Assembly (NCBI RefSeq): GCF_022533585.1
Contig: NZ_CP092827.1
Coordinates: forward strand, 970,001-1,034,000
Direction: 5' to 3'
DNA: 64,000 nucleotides
Origin: Pseudomonas sp. LS.1a
Lineage (GTDB): Bacteria; Pseudomonadota; Gammaproteobacteria; Pseudomonadales; Pseudomonadaceae
A program made the position numbers and the translations under genes. Positions 17,890 through 26,214 of this stretch are shown here, piece by piece. Numbering within the stretch: the stretch's first letter is position 1; each line of letters opens with the position of its first letter. Under the pieces are notes generated by a model. The model was given only the letters and a program-made list of their open reading frames with translations. It ran no database searches and was not told the origin of the DNA.

Positions 17890-19296
17890 TCAGTGCATGA
17901 AACCTTCCATGAAGTCCGCAAGACTGCTGGCCAGGCGCCGCCTCCACGACGCGCAGGCGGGATTGGCGAGGGTCCGGTCCTCGTGGACGAAACTCTGGAT
18001 GATTGCGTTGTAGCCCAGCCAGCGGCAGGGCTCGGGTGGCCAGCTGGCCAGGCTTGAAAGCGGGCGGTTGTCGAGCACCCAGGGTTGCGCAGTCAGTTCG
18101 TTGTGCTGGTTGAGGATCAGCGCCGCCAGGGTGCGCCCGCCCAGGTTGGTGGCGCCGACACCCTCGCCGCCGTAGCCGCCGGCCAGGGCGATGCCGCGCT
18201 GGCGGTCGCAGAGCATGTGCGGGTGGAAGCGCCGTGCCATGCCCAGGTTGCCGCCCCACGAATGGGTGATGCGCACGTGCTTCAGCTGCGGGAACAGTTC
18301 GCTGAACAGATAGCGGCGCAGCTCGATTTCCTGTTCAGTGAGGTTGAAGTTTTCGCGCAGGCGGCCACCGAAGCGGTAGCCGCCACGGGCGCCGAATACC
18401 AGGCGGTTGTCGGCGGTACGCTGGCCATAGGTGACCTGGCGGCTGCTTTCGCTGAACGCCTGGCCCTGGTTCAGGCCGATCTGTTCCCAGGTGGCCTCCG
18501 GCAATGGCTCGGTGGCCACCAACAGGCTCTGTACCGGCAGCTGATGTTTGCCCAGTGGCGGCAGGCTGGCGGCGTAGCCCTCCACGGCGGGTACCATCCA
18601 TTGGCAGCGAATGCGCGCCAACGGGGTACGCACCTCACCGGGCTGCCAGTCGATGGCCGGGGTGTTTTCGTAGATGGGTACGCCCAGCGCTTCTACCGCT
18701 CGGGCCAGGCCACGCGCCAGCTTGGCGGGTTGGATAGTTGCGGTGTGCGGGCTGTAGATGGCCCCATAGGCATTGCTGACCCGCAACTGGGCGTCCAGCT
18801 GTTCGGGGCGCAGCCAGCGGTAGTCGTCCTCGGTCATGCCCTGACGATAAAGGTCGTCGAGGTAGGCGCGCAGGCTACGCTCCTGTTCCGGGTAGCGTGC
18901 GGCGCAGTACAGCACGCCGCCTTTGCGGTAATCGCAGTCAATGCCCTCGCGTTGCAGCACGCGGTGTACTTCATCAGGAATGCCATGCAGCAGGTCGATG
19001 CTGGTGCGCCGCTGTTGCGGCGACAGGGTCGCGAGCAGGCGGTTTTCGCCGAGCAGGTTGCCCATCAGCCAGCCGCCGTTGCGCCCCGAGGCGCCAAAGC
19101 CGGCGATGTTGGCGTCGATCACGGCGATGTTCAGCTGTGGCGCCTGACGCTTGAGGTAGTAGGCGGTCCACAGGCCGGTGTAGCCAGCGCCGATGATGCA
19201 CACATCCGCTTCCAGGTCGTCGCGCAGGGCCGGGCGGGCGCACAGCGGCTCGTCAAGCTGGTCCATCCACAGGCTGAGCGTGCGCAGGGGTTGCAT
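17890..19296 (-). CDS. FAD-dependent oxidoreductase (DAO family, gamma-glutamylputrescine-oxidase-like)
   Basis: A 468-residue flavoprotein. The dinucleotide-binding motif GAGYTG is at about 36-41 (DVCIIGAGYTGLWTAYYLKR). Further DAO-family blocks are FGASGRNGGWLMG, RITHSWGGNLGMARRFHP and GYGGEGVGATNLGGRTLA. Relatives include PuuB and OrdL, which oxidise the amine of gamma-glutamyl-putrescine. With a PotF-like protein and cupin downstream, a polyamine or amine substrate is a reasonable inference. I use the ATG at 19296 (GGAG eight bases upstream) rather than the TTG at 19320. Confidence 0.88.
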   Translation of the reverse strand: MQPLRTLSLWMDQLDEPLCARPALRDDLEADVCIIGAGYTGLWTAYYLKRQAPQLNIAVIDANIAGFGASGRNGGWLMGNLLGENRLLATLSPQQRRTSIDLLHGIPDEVHRVLQREGIDCDYRKGGVLYCAARYPEQERSLRAYLDDLYRQGMTEDDYRWLRPEQLDAQLRVSNAYGAIYSPHTATIQPAKLARGLARAVEALGVPIYENTPAIDWQPGEVRTPLARIRCQWMVPAVEGYAASLPPLGKHQLPVQSLLVATEPLPEATWEQIGLNQGQAFSESSRQVTYGQRTADNRLVFGARGGYRFGGRLRENFNLTEQEIELRRYLFSELFPQLKHVRITHSWGGNLGMARRFHPHMLCDRQRGIALAGGYGGEGVGATNLGGRTLAALILNQHNELTAQPWVLDNRPLSSLASWPPEPCRWLGYNAIIQSFVHEDRTLANPACASWRRRLASSLADFMEGFMH

Positions 19297-19359
19297 CGGG
19301 TTCGGCTCCACATCCGTCAAGGTCTGTGGCGATCCTAGTGGTGTCGGCGGGCGGCTGTC

Positions 19360-20169
19360 CTACGTGCGTGCACGCAGGGAAATTTGCTTCAGGTAGGCCT
19401 TGGGCGTAAGCCCGGTGTGTTCGCGGAAACACTTGTAGAACGCCGACAGCGAGTTGAAACCGGCATTGAACGCCAGCTCGTCGATCGTCGCCTCGACGCT
19501 GTCGTCATCGAGGCTGGCCATCAGGTGCTGCAGGCGGGCCTGGTTGACGTAGCGGTAGAAGCTTTGCCCGAGCACCTGGTTGAGCAGGTAGGAGATCTGG
19601 TTGCGGCTGTAGCCGCTGGCGTCGGCCACCTGCTGCAGGTCTAGCTCCGGGTCCAGGTAGGGGCGCTGGCGCTGGAAGTAGTGCTCCAGGTCCTGGGCCA
19701 TGGTCGACAGTTGTCGGGGGGACAGGCCAAGGCGGCTGGTGGCTGGGCGCGGGCCGCTGCTGGTGTGGCCGCTGCCGTTCTGGCGGACCAGCGTGGCGTA
19801 CTCGTTGACTTGCCAGATCAGGCCGTCCTTGACGGTGATCGCCTCACTGGACTGGAACGCTACCAGGCCATCGCCGCCCTGGACCGTGACCTGGTACTGG
19901 ATGAACGCGGTGCAGCCGTCGACGCGGATGCGGTCGCTGTGGACGATGTCTTCGCCGGCTTCATGGGGCAGGCAGGCGCGCACGTAGTCACGCAGTTCCT
20001 GGTAGCCGAGCACGCGGTTCTGGAAGAAGTCGTGGTACTGGATGTCGGGGTGGTAGAGCGCAATGACGCCGTCGAGGTCGCGGTGCTTCCAGCACAGGTG
20101 GTAGCGCAGCACGGTGTCGGCGGTGAGCGGGGTCTGCTCGGGGCCGTCGGGGAGGGTAGTGGCGGTCAT
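19360..20169 (-). CDS. AraC-family regulator with N-terminal SnoaL-like domain
   Basis: This encodes 269 residues in two parts. Residues about 15-125 look like a SnoaL/NTF2-fold domain (TVLRYHLCWKHRDLDGVIALYHPDIQYHDFF). Residues about 165-269 are an AraC/XylS double helix-turn-helix (LQQVADASGYSRNQISYLLNQ, IDELAFNAGFNSLSAFYKCFREHTGLTPKAYLKQ). The front domain probably binds the effector. It lies 63 bases upstream of the FAD oxidoreductase on the same strand, so it may head and control that set. The upstream frame is open, but the ATG at 20169 starts the recognisable domain. The ribosome site is weak. Confidence 0.87.
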   Translation of the reverse strand: MTATTLPDGPEQTPLTADTVLRYHLCWKHRDLDGVIALYHPDIQYHDFFQNRVLGYQELRDYVRACLPHEAGEDIVHSDRIRVDGCTAFIQYQVTVQGGDGLVAFQSSEAITVKDGLIWQVNEYATLVRQNGSGHTSSGPRPATSRLGLSPRQLSTMAQDLEHYFQRQRPYLDPELDLQQVADASGYSRNQISYLLNQVLGQSFYRYVNQARLQHLMASLDDDSVEATIDELAFNAGFNSLSAFYKCFREHTGLTPKAYLKQISLRART

Positions 20170-20293
20170 GAGCCTGATAGTGCATTGCAGAACACCCAGC
20201 TGCAAGGGTGTGGATCCGGCATATTGCACGGTTTCGCCAAGCGGCTTGGGGAGTAAGCCGTTGATTCGGTTGAGTGTAATTTTTTGACAGGGA

Positions 20294-20309
20294 TGGCATG
20301 GCGAGTGCA
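20294..20309 (+). promoter_or_regulatory. Sigma-54 (-24/-12) promoter match
   Basis: TGGCATGGCGAGTGCA fits the consensus TGGCAYRN4TTGCW with one mismatch and has the essential GG-N10-GC spacing. The GC lies 35 bases before the ATG of the 24-residue ORF. Confidence 0.6.
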
Positions 20310-20343
20310 CCGGTCTGTTCAACATCGAACAAGGAGAAAGACC

Positions 20344-20418
20344 ATGCGCTCGATACTGCTCTGGATGATTGGGGTGCCGATTCCGGTGATTATCCTGATC
20401 TGGTTCTTCATGCATTGA
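20344..20418 (+). CDS. 24-residue hydrophobic membrane peptide
   Basis: This very short ORF starts at ATG five bases after a perfect AAGGAGA ribosome site. It encodes 24 residues that are almost entirely one membrane helix (LLWMIGVPIPVIILIWFFMH). A sigma-54 promoter match lies 35 bases upstream. A 7-bp hairpin (GGGCCGC/GCGGCCC, 20427-20443) follows within ten bases of the stop. It diverges from the AraC regulator. I do not recognise a named family. The signals suggest a real small membrane protein. The function is unknown. Confidence 0.65.
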   Translation: MRSILLWMIGVPIPVIILIWFFMH

Positions 20419-20426
20419 GATCCCCG

Positions 20427-20443
20427 GGGCCGCTTTGCGGCCC
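20427..20443 (+). terminator. Hairpin after the 24-residue ORF
   Basis: A perfect 7-bp stem with a TTT loop is followed only by TT, so it is a weak terminator candidate. It runs straight into the next REP element. Confidence 0.4.
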
Positions 20444-20528
20444 TTCGCGGGTAAACCCGCTCCCACAGGGAGCGCACAGATTTCGAATGCTGTGAAACAC
20501 CTGTGGTAGCGGGTTTACCCGCGAAGAA
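20437..20528. repeat. REP pair (BIME) between the 24-residue ORF and dppF
   Basis: Inverted cores CGCGGGTAAACCCGCTCCCACAGG and CCTGTGGTAGCGGGTTTACCCGCG, with one substitution in the second. Confidence 0.9.
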
Positions 20529-20540
20529 GGTCATACCGAT

Positions 20541-21509
20541 CTAGAGGAACTGCTCCGCATAGTGGCAGGCCACCTGCCGGGTACTCACCTGCCGCAACGC
20601 CGGCACCTCCTTGGCACACCGCTCGGTCGCATACGGGCAGCGCTTGTGAAACGCACAGCCATCCGGCGGGTTCAGCGGGTTGGGCAGCTCCCCGGCAATA
20701 CGGATCTTCGGCTTCAACGGGTCCGGGTGAATCGCCGGCGTGGCTGACAGCAACGCCTGGGTATACGGGTGCAACGGCCTTTCGTAGATATCCTCTTTCG
20801 GCCCCATCTCCGCCGGCCGCCCCAGGTACATCACCAGCACCTGATCGGCCACATGCCGCACCACCGCCAGGTTGTGCGAGATGAACACATAGGCGGTGTT
20901 GAACTCCTTCTGCAAATCCATGAACAGGTTCAGCACCTGGGCCTGGATCGACACGTCCAGCGCCGAGGTCGGCTCGTCCGCCACCAGCACCTTGGGCTGC
21001 AGCATCATCGCCCGCGCCAGGGCGATACGCTGGCGCTGGCCGCCGGAGAACATGTGCGGGTAGCGCTGGTAATGCTCGGGGCGCAGGCCGACCTGTTCCA
21101 TCATCTTCTGCACCTTTTCTCGCCGCTCGGCCTTGCTCAGCGAGGTGTTGATCAGCAGCGGCTCGGCCAGCTGGTCACCAATCTTCTGCCGAGGGTTGAG
21201 CGAGGCGTAGGGGCTCTGGAACACCATCTGCACGTCGCGGCGCAGTTGCTTGCGTTCGCTCTTGCTGGCGCCTTTCACTTCGGTGCCGGCAATTTGCAGC
21301 GAGCCGGACGACGGCTCTTCGATCAGGGTCAGGGCGCGGGCCAGGGTCGACTTGCCGCAGCCGGACTCGCCGACCACGGCCAGGGTCTTGCCGGCCTCCA
21401 GTTCGAACGACACGCCATTCAGCGCGCGGACCAGGGCGTGGCCCTTGAACAGCCCGCGAGAGACTTCGTAATGCCGGGTCAGCTCCCGGGCGGATAGAAC
21501 GACGGCCAT
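20541..21509 (-). CDS. dppF: Dipeptide ABC transporter ATP-binding protein DppF
   Basis: A 322-residue OppF/DppF-type ATPase. The Walker A motif is GESGCGKST, the signature is FSGGQRQRIALARAM and the Walker B motif is VLVADEPTSALD. The C-terminal oligopeptide-transporter extension has its cysteine cluster (GCAFHKRCPYATERC), which may bind an Fe-S centre in this family. The frame runs open upstream, but the ATG at 21509 overlaps the dppD stop by one base (TGATG), the usual coupling. It powers the dppBC channel together with DppD. Confidence 0.95.
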   Translation of the reverse strand: MAVVLSARELTRHYEVSRGLFKGHALVRALNGVSFELEAGKTLAVVGESGCGKSTLARALTLIEEPSSGSLQIAGTEVKGASKSERKQLRRDVQMVFQSPYASLNPRQKIGDQLAEPLLINTSLSKAERREKVQKMMEQVGLRPEHYQRYPHMFSGGQRQRIALARAMMLQPKVLVADEPTSALDVSIQAQVLNLFMDLQKEFNTAYVFISHNLAVVRHVADQVLVMYLGRPAEMGPKEDIYERPLHPYTQALLSATPAIHPDPLKPKIRIAGELPNPLNPPDGCAFHKRCPYATERCAKEVPALRQVSTRQVACHYAEQFL

Positions 21510-22477
21510 CACGCCACCTCCTGGTTCAGCGGGTAGAAGCAACGCACCAGGCCATGGGCCTGGGGATCGAGGGGCGGGCGCTGGCGCCGGCAGTTGTCCT
21601 GCACGTACGGACAGCGCGGTGACAGCAGGCAACCCTCGGGGCGGTCGTAGCGGCCGGGGACGATACCGGGCAGGGTGGCCAGGCGCTCGGCGCCGATGCT
21701 GTGCTCGGGAATCGCCGCCAGCAGTGCTTCGCTGTAGGGGTGGGCAGGCACGTCGAACAGCTCCGGCACCTGGCCCACTTCCACGGCCTGGCCGGCGTAC
21801 ATCACGCATACGCGCCTGGCCGTTTCGGCGACCACGGCGAGGTCGTGGGTGATCAGGATGAGCGCCATGTTGCGCTCTTTCTGCAGGTTGACCAGCAGCT
21901 CCATGATCTGCGCCTGGATGGTCACGTCCAGTGCAGTGGTGGGTTCGTCGGCGATCAGCAGCTTGGGTTCGCCGGCAATCGCCATGGCAATCGCCACGCG
22001 CTGGCTCATGCCGCCGGACAGTTGGTGCGGGTAGGCGTCCAGGCGGCTTTCGGCCGCCGGGATCTCGACCTTTTTCAGCAGCTCCAGGGCACGCTGGCGC
22101 GCGGCCTTGCCCTTCAGGCCCAGGTGCTGGCGCAGCACTTCCTCGATCTGGTAGCCCACGGTGTAGCTGGGGTTGAGCGCGGTCATCGGGTCCTGGAAGA
22201 CCATGGCGATGTCCTTGCCCACCACCTTGCGTCGCTGGCGGCCGCTGAGCTTGAGCATGTCGGTGCCGTCGAAGTTGAGCGCGTCGGCAGTGATGCGCCC
22301 CGGGGCATCGATCAGGCCCATCAGGGCCATCATGGTCACGGACTTGCCGGAGCCCGATTCGCCGACGATGGCCAGGATCTCGCCGGCCTCCACCGTCAGG
22401 TCCAGGCCATCGACCACCGGTACCGCAGTGGCGTCGCCGAAGCGCACGTTCAGGTTGTTGATCTGCAACAGTGACAT
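21509..22477 (-). CDS. dppD: Dipeptide ABC transporter ATP-binding protein DppD
   Basis: A 322-residue partner ATPase of DppF. The Walker A motif is GESGSGKS, the signature is [14 protein letters not shown], the Walker B motif is [12 protein letters not shown], and the C-terminal cysteine motif is [15 protein letters not shown]. The start at 22477 has a strong GAGGAG site. The frame extends 15 codons further without support. It begins 10 bases after the dppC stop. Confidence 0.95.
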   Translation of the reverse strand: MSLLQINNLNVRFGDATAVPVVDGLDLTVEAGEILAIVGESGSGKSVTMMALMGLIDAPGRITADALNFDGTDMLKLSGRQRRKVVGKDIAMVFQDPMTALNPSYTVGYQIEEVLRQHLGLKGKAARQRALELLKKVEIPAAESRLDAYPHQLSGGMSQRVAIAMAIAGEPKLLIADEPTTALDVTIQAQIMELLVNLQKERNMALILITHDLAVVAETARRVCVMYAGQAVEVGQVPELFDVPAHPYSEALLAAIPEHSIGAERLATLPGIVPGRYDRPEGCLLSPRCPYVQDNCRRQRPPLDPQAHGLVRCFYPLNQEVA

Positions 22478-22487
22478 GGCGTTCTCC

Positions 22488-23414
22488 TCAGGCGGCGTTC
22501 TTGAGTTTCGGGTCCAGCGCATCGCGCAGGCCGTCGCCCATCAGGTTGATTGCCAGCACACTGAGCAGAATGGTCAGGCCGGGCAGGCTCACCACCCACC
22601 AGGCGCGCTCGATGTAGTCACGGGCCGAAGCCAGCATGGTGCCCCACTCCGGGGTCGGCGGCTGCACGCCAAGGCCGAGGAAGCCCAGGGCGGCAGCGTC
22701 GAGGATGGCCGAGGAGAAGCTGAGGGTGGCCTGCACGATCAGCGGTGCCATGCAGTTGGGCAGCACGGTGACGAACATCAGCCGTGGCAGCCCGGCACCG
22801 GCCAGGCGTGCGGCGGTGACGTAATCGCGGTTCAGCTCGCCCATCACGGCGGCGCGGGTCAGGCGCACATAGGATGGCAACGATACGATGGCGATGGCGA
22901 TCACGGTGTTGATCAGGCCTGGGCCGAGGATGGCGACGATGGCCACCGCCAGCAGCAGCGAGGGCAGCGCCAGCATCACGTCCATCAGGCGCATGATCGA
23001 CGGGCCGAGCAGTTGCGGGAAGAAACCAGCCAGCAGGCCGAGCAGGATGCCCGGGATCAACGACATCACTACCGACGACAGGCCGATCAGCAGCGACAGC
23101 CGCGCGCCCTGGATCAGCCGCGAAAGCAGGTCGCGGCCCAGCTCGTCGGTGCCGAGGATGAACTGCCAGCTGCCGCCTTCGAGCCACACCGGCGGGGTCA
23201 GCAGGAAGTCGCGGTACTGCTCGCTCGGGTCGTGCGGGGCGACCCACGGCGCGAACAGCGCGCAGAACACCACCAGGCACATGAAGGCCAGGCCCATCAC
23301 CGCGCCTTTGTTGCGCGCGAAGGCTTGCCAGAATTCTTTGTACGGCGAGGGGTAGAGCAGGCTCTGGTCCACCGGGCTGGCCGGCGTGACGGATTTCGGA
23401 ATCGGGCTAGTCAT
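22488..23414 (-). CDS. dppC: Dipeptide ABC transporter permease DppC
   Basis: A 308-residue inner-membrane permease with an N-terminal OppC_N segment ([18 protein letters not shown]). Five further helices and the EAA loop follow ([30 protein letters not shown]). [14 protein letters not shown] is the OppC-type hallmark. It lies ten bases downstream of dppB and forms the channel with it. Confidence 0.95.
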   Translation of the reverse strand: MTSPIPKSVTPASPVDQSLLYPSPYKEFWQAFARNKGAVMGLAFMCLVVFCALFAPWVAPHDPSEQYRDFLLTPPVWLEGGSWQFILGTDELGRDLLSRLIQGARLSLLIGLSSVVMSLIPGILLGLLAGFFPQLLGPSIMRLMDVMLALPSLLLAVAIVAILGPGLINTVIAIAIVSLPSYVRLTRAAVMGELNRDYVTAARLAGAGLPRLMFVTVLPNCMAPLIVQATLSFSSAILDAAALGFLGLGVQPPTPEWGTMLASARDYIERAWWVVSLPGLTILLSVLAINLMGDGLRDALDPKLKNAA

Positions 23415-23424
23415 GGCGAGGGCC

Positions 23425-24435
23425 TCAGCGCTGATGACGGATGCGTGGGTTGGCCAGGCCGTAGAGGATATCCACCACGAAGTTGACCAGGATCACCAGG
23501 CAGGCGATCAACAGGATGCCGTTCTGGACCACGGGGTAGTCACGGGCACCGATGGCTTCGATCAGCCACTTGCCGATGCCCGGCCAGGAAAAGATGGTTT
23601 CGGTCAGCACTGCACCGGCCAGCAACGTGCCGACCTGCAGGCCGAACACGGTCAGTACCGGGATCAGCGCGTTGCGCAGGCCGTGCACGAACACCACGCG
23701 GGCCGGTGACAGGCCTTTGGCGCGGGCGGTGCGGATGTAGTCCTCGCGCAACACTTCGAGCATCGACGAGCGGGTCATGCGGGCAATCACCGCCAGCGGG
23801 ATGGTGCCGAGCACGATGGCCGGCAGGATCAGGTGCATCACCGCGTCCTTGAACGCGCCTTCCTCGTCGCTGAGCAGGGTATCGATGAGCATGAAGCCGG
23901 TCTTCGGCTCGATGTCGTAGAGCAGGTCGATGCGCCCGGATACCGGGGTCCAGCCCAGGCTTACCGAGAAGAACATGATCAGGATCAGGCCCCACCAGAA
24001 GATCGGCATCGAGTAACCCGCCAGGGAAATGCCCATCACCCCGTGGTCGAACAGCGAACCGCGCTTGAGCGCGGCGATCACCCCGGCCAGCAGGCCGACG
24101 ATGCCGGCGAACAGCAGGGCGGCGAAGGCCAGTTCGAGGGTGGCCGGGAACAGGGTGAGGAACTCGCTCCACACGCTCTCGCGGGTGCGCAGCGATTCAC
24201 CGAGGTCACCCTGGGCCAGCTTGCCGACGTAGTCCAGGTACTGGACCGGCAGCGGCTTGTTCAGGCCCAGGCGCTCCATGGCCTGGGCATGCATTTCGGG
24301 GTCGACCCTGCGCTCGCCCATCATCACTTCCACCGGGTCACCGGGGATCAGGCGTATGAGCGCGAAGGTCAGCAAGGTGATACCGAAAAAGGTCGGTATC
24401 AGCAGGCCAAGGCGCCGGGCAATAAAGCTCAACAT
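23425..24435 (-). CDS. dppB: Dipeptide ABC transporter permease DppB
   Basis: A 336-residue permease beginning MLSFIARRLGLLIPTFFGITLLTFALIRLIPGDP-like, the standard DppB N-terminus. The EAA loop is RTARAKGLSPARVVFVHGLRNALIPVLTVFG, and the C-terminus is VDILYGLANPRIR. It follows dppA after a gap of about 90 bases. Confidence 0.95.
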   Translation of the reverse strand: MLSFIARRLGLLIPTFFGITLLTFALIRLIPGDPVEVMMGERRVDPEMHAQAMERLGLNKPLPVQYLDYVGKLAQGDLGESLRTRESVWSEFLTLFPATLELAFAALLFAGIVGLLAGVIAALKRGSLFDHGVMGISLAGYSMPIFWWGLILIMFFSVSLGWTPVSGRIDLLYDIEPKTGFMLIDTLLSDEEGAFKDAVMHLILPAIVLGTIPLAVIARMTRSSMLEVLREDYIRTARAKGLSPARVVFVHGLRNALIPVLTVFGLQVGTLLAGAVLTETIFSWPGIGKWLIEAIGARDYPVVQNGILLIACLVILVNFVVDILYGLANPRIRHQR

Positions 24436-24526
24436 TGTCGGGGTTACCTCATCAGGCCGTGGGGCGATCAGCCCGCTACGGTGGTGCCGCCGGTTCCCGT
24501 GTGGGTTGCCGGCGGTCGTTGTTGTT

Positions 24527-26137
24527 CTACTTCACCTTGGTGGTGGCGAAGTTGTTGTTGGTCAGAGGGTTGATCACGTAGCCCTCCACGTTGTCACGCA
24601 TGGCGGTGAACATCTTTGGATGGGCCATGCTGATCCAGGGTTGGTCGTCATCGTACACTTTCAATGCCTCGTTATAGAGCCTTGCACGCTCGTCGTTGTC
24701 GATCACTTCGCGGGCGCGGCTGATCAACTCCTGGAACTTAGGGTTGCACCAGCGCGCATAGTTCTCGCCGCTTTTGGCGGCATCGCAACTGAGCAGCGGG
24801 CTGAGGAAGTTGTCCGGGTCGCCGTTGTCGCCGGCCCAGCCGGTGGACACCAGGTCGGCCTCGCCTTTCTTGGCCCGGCGCAGCATTTCGGCCCACTCCA
24901 TCACGCGGATGTCCAGCTTCAGGCCGATCTGTTTGAGGTCGGCCTGCAGCATCTCGGCAGACAAACGCGGGTTGGGGTTGGTCGGGCCGCCGCCGTTGCG
25001 CGTGAACAGGGTGATTACCGTACCTTCGGGCACGCCCGCCTGCTTGAGCAGATCGCGCGCCTTGGCCAGGTCGCGGGGCGGGTTTCTGTTCTCGTTGTTG
25101 TAGCCGATCATGGTCGGCGGGTACGGATTCACGCCGACCAGTGCATTGCCTTTGCCGAACAATTGGTCGACATGGGTCTGGCGGTCGAAGGCCATGTTGA
25201 TGGCTTTGCGCACGCGAACGTCGCTCAGGTATTTGTGTTCGGTGTTCATCGAGATGTAACCGGTGACCAAGGCCTCGATCTCCTCGACCTTGAGTTTCGG
25301 GTCCTGCTTGATCGACGGTACATCATCGGGCTTGGGATAGAGTGCCACCTGGCATTCGTTGGCGCGCAGTTTCTGCAGGCGCACGTTGCTGTCGGTAGCG
25401 ATAGCGAAGACCAGCGCATCGGCAGGCGGCTTGCCGCGGAAATAGTCCGGGTTAGGCTTGAAGCGAACCTGGGCATCCTTGTTGTAACGCTGGAAGATGA
25501 ACGGGCCGGTGCCGATTGGCTTGCTGTTCAACTCGGCAGCCTTGCCGGCCTTGAGCAGCTGGTCGCCGTACTCGGCGGAGTAGATCGAGGTGAAGCCCAT
25601 GGCCATGTCGCGCAGGAATGGCGCTTCCGGTCGGTTAAGGGTAATCACCACGGTGTGCTCGTCGGCTTTGCTGACCGACTTGAGCAGGTCCTTGAAGCCC
25701 ATGCTCTCGAAGTACGGGTACCCGACGCTGGTCTTGTCATGCCATGGATGGTTCGGATCGAGCTGGCGATTGAGGCTCCACAGGACGTCATCGGCGTTGA
25801 AGTCGCGGGTGGGCTTGAAGTAGTCGGTAGTGTGGAACTTCACGCCCTGGCGCAGGTGGAAGGTGTAGGTCAGGCCGTCTGCTGAAATGTCCCAGCGCTC
25901 GGCCAAGGCCGGCTGGACTTCGGTGGTACCGGGCTTGAAGTCGACCAGGCGGTTGAATACCGTCTCGGCCGAGGCATCGGCGGTAACCGCAGTGGTGTAC
26001 TGGACGATGTCGAACCCTTCCGGGCTGGCTTCGGTGCACACCACCAGCGGTTTGGCCGCCAGTTGCGTGGCGCTGCCCAGGACCAGCGCTGCCAGGGCTA
26101 GGCGCAGCGGCAGCGATTTCATGAAAGCTTTCTGCAT
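24527..26137 (-). CDS. dppA: Dipeptide-binding periplasmic protein DppA (first paralogue)
   Basis: A 536-residue SBP family 5 binding protein. The signal peptide runs to about residue 28 (LALAALVLGSATQLAAK). The mature protein has LVVCTEASPEGFDIVQYTTAVTADASAETVFNRLVDF and LSPLLSCDAAKSGENYARWCNP. It is directly upstream of dppB and so is the binding protein genetically tied to the channel. A second ATG five codons in is possible. It is one of three DppA-like proteins here. Confidence 0.93.
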   Translation of the reverse strand: MQKAFMKSLPLRLALAALVLGSATQLAAKPLVVCTEASPEGFDIVQYTTAVTADASAETVFNRLVDFKPGTTEVQPALAERWDISADGLTYTFHLRQGVKFHTTDYFKPTRDFNADDVLWSLNRQLDPNHPWHDKTSVGYPYFESMGFKDLLKSVSKADEHTVVITLNRPEAPFLRDMAMGFTSIYSAEYGDQLLKAGKAAELNSKPIGTGPFIFQRYNKDAQVRFKPNPDYFRGKPPADALVFAIATDSNVRLQKLRANECQVALYPKPDDVPSIKQDPKLKVEEIEALVTGYISMNTEHKYLSDVRVRKAINMAFDRQTHVDQLFGKGNALVGVNPYPPTMIGYNNENRNPPRDLAKARDLLKQAGVPEGTVITLFTRNGGGPTNPNPRLSAEMLQADLKQIGLKLDIRVMEWAEMLRRAKKGEADLVSTGWAGDNGDPDNFLSPLLSCDAAKSGENYARWCNPKFQELISRAREVIDNDERARLYNEALKVYDDDQPWISMAHPKMFTAMRDNVEGYVINPLTNNNFATTKVK

Positions 26138-26175
26138 GGGTTGAAACTCCCTGCTTGCATTGATTCCAGCGTAGC

Positions 26176-26207
26176 CGCCACGGCCCGCAACGAAGCGGGC
26201 CGTGGCG
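26176..26207 (-). other. 13-bp perfect hairpin between opdP and dppA
   Basis: CGCCACGGCCCGC pairs with GCGGGCCGTGGCG around loop AACGAA. No T tract follows in the direction of transcription, so it looks like an mRNA processing or stabilising element, or a partial attenuator, rather than a terminator. Confidence 0.6.
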
Positions 26208-26214
26208 CCGGCCG

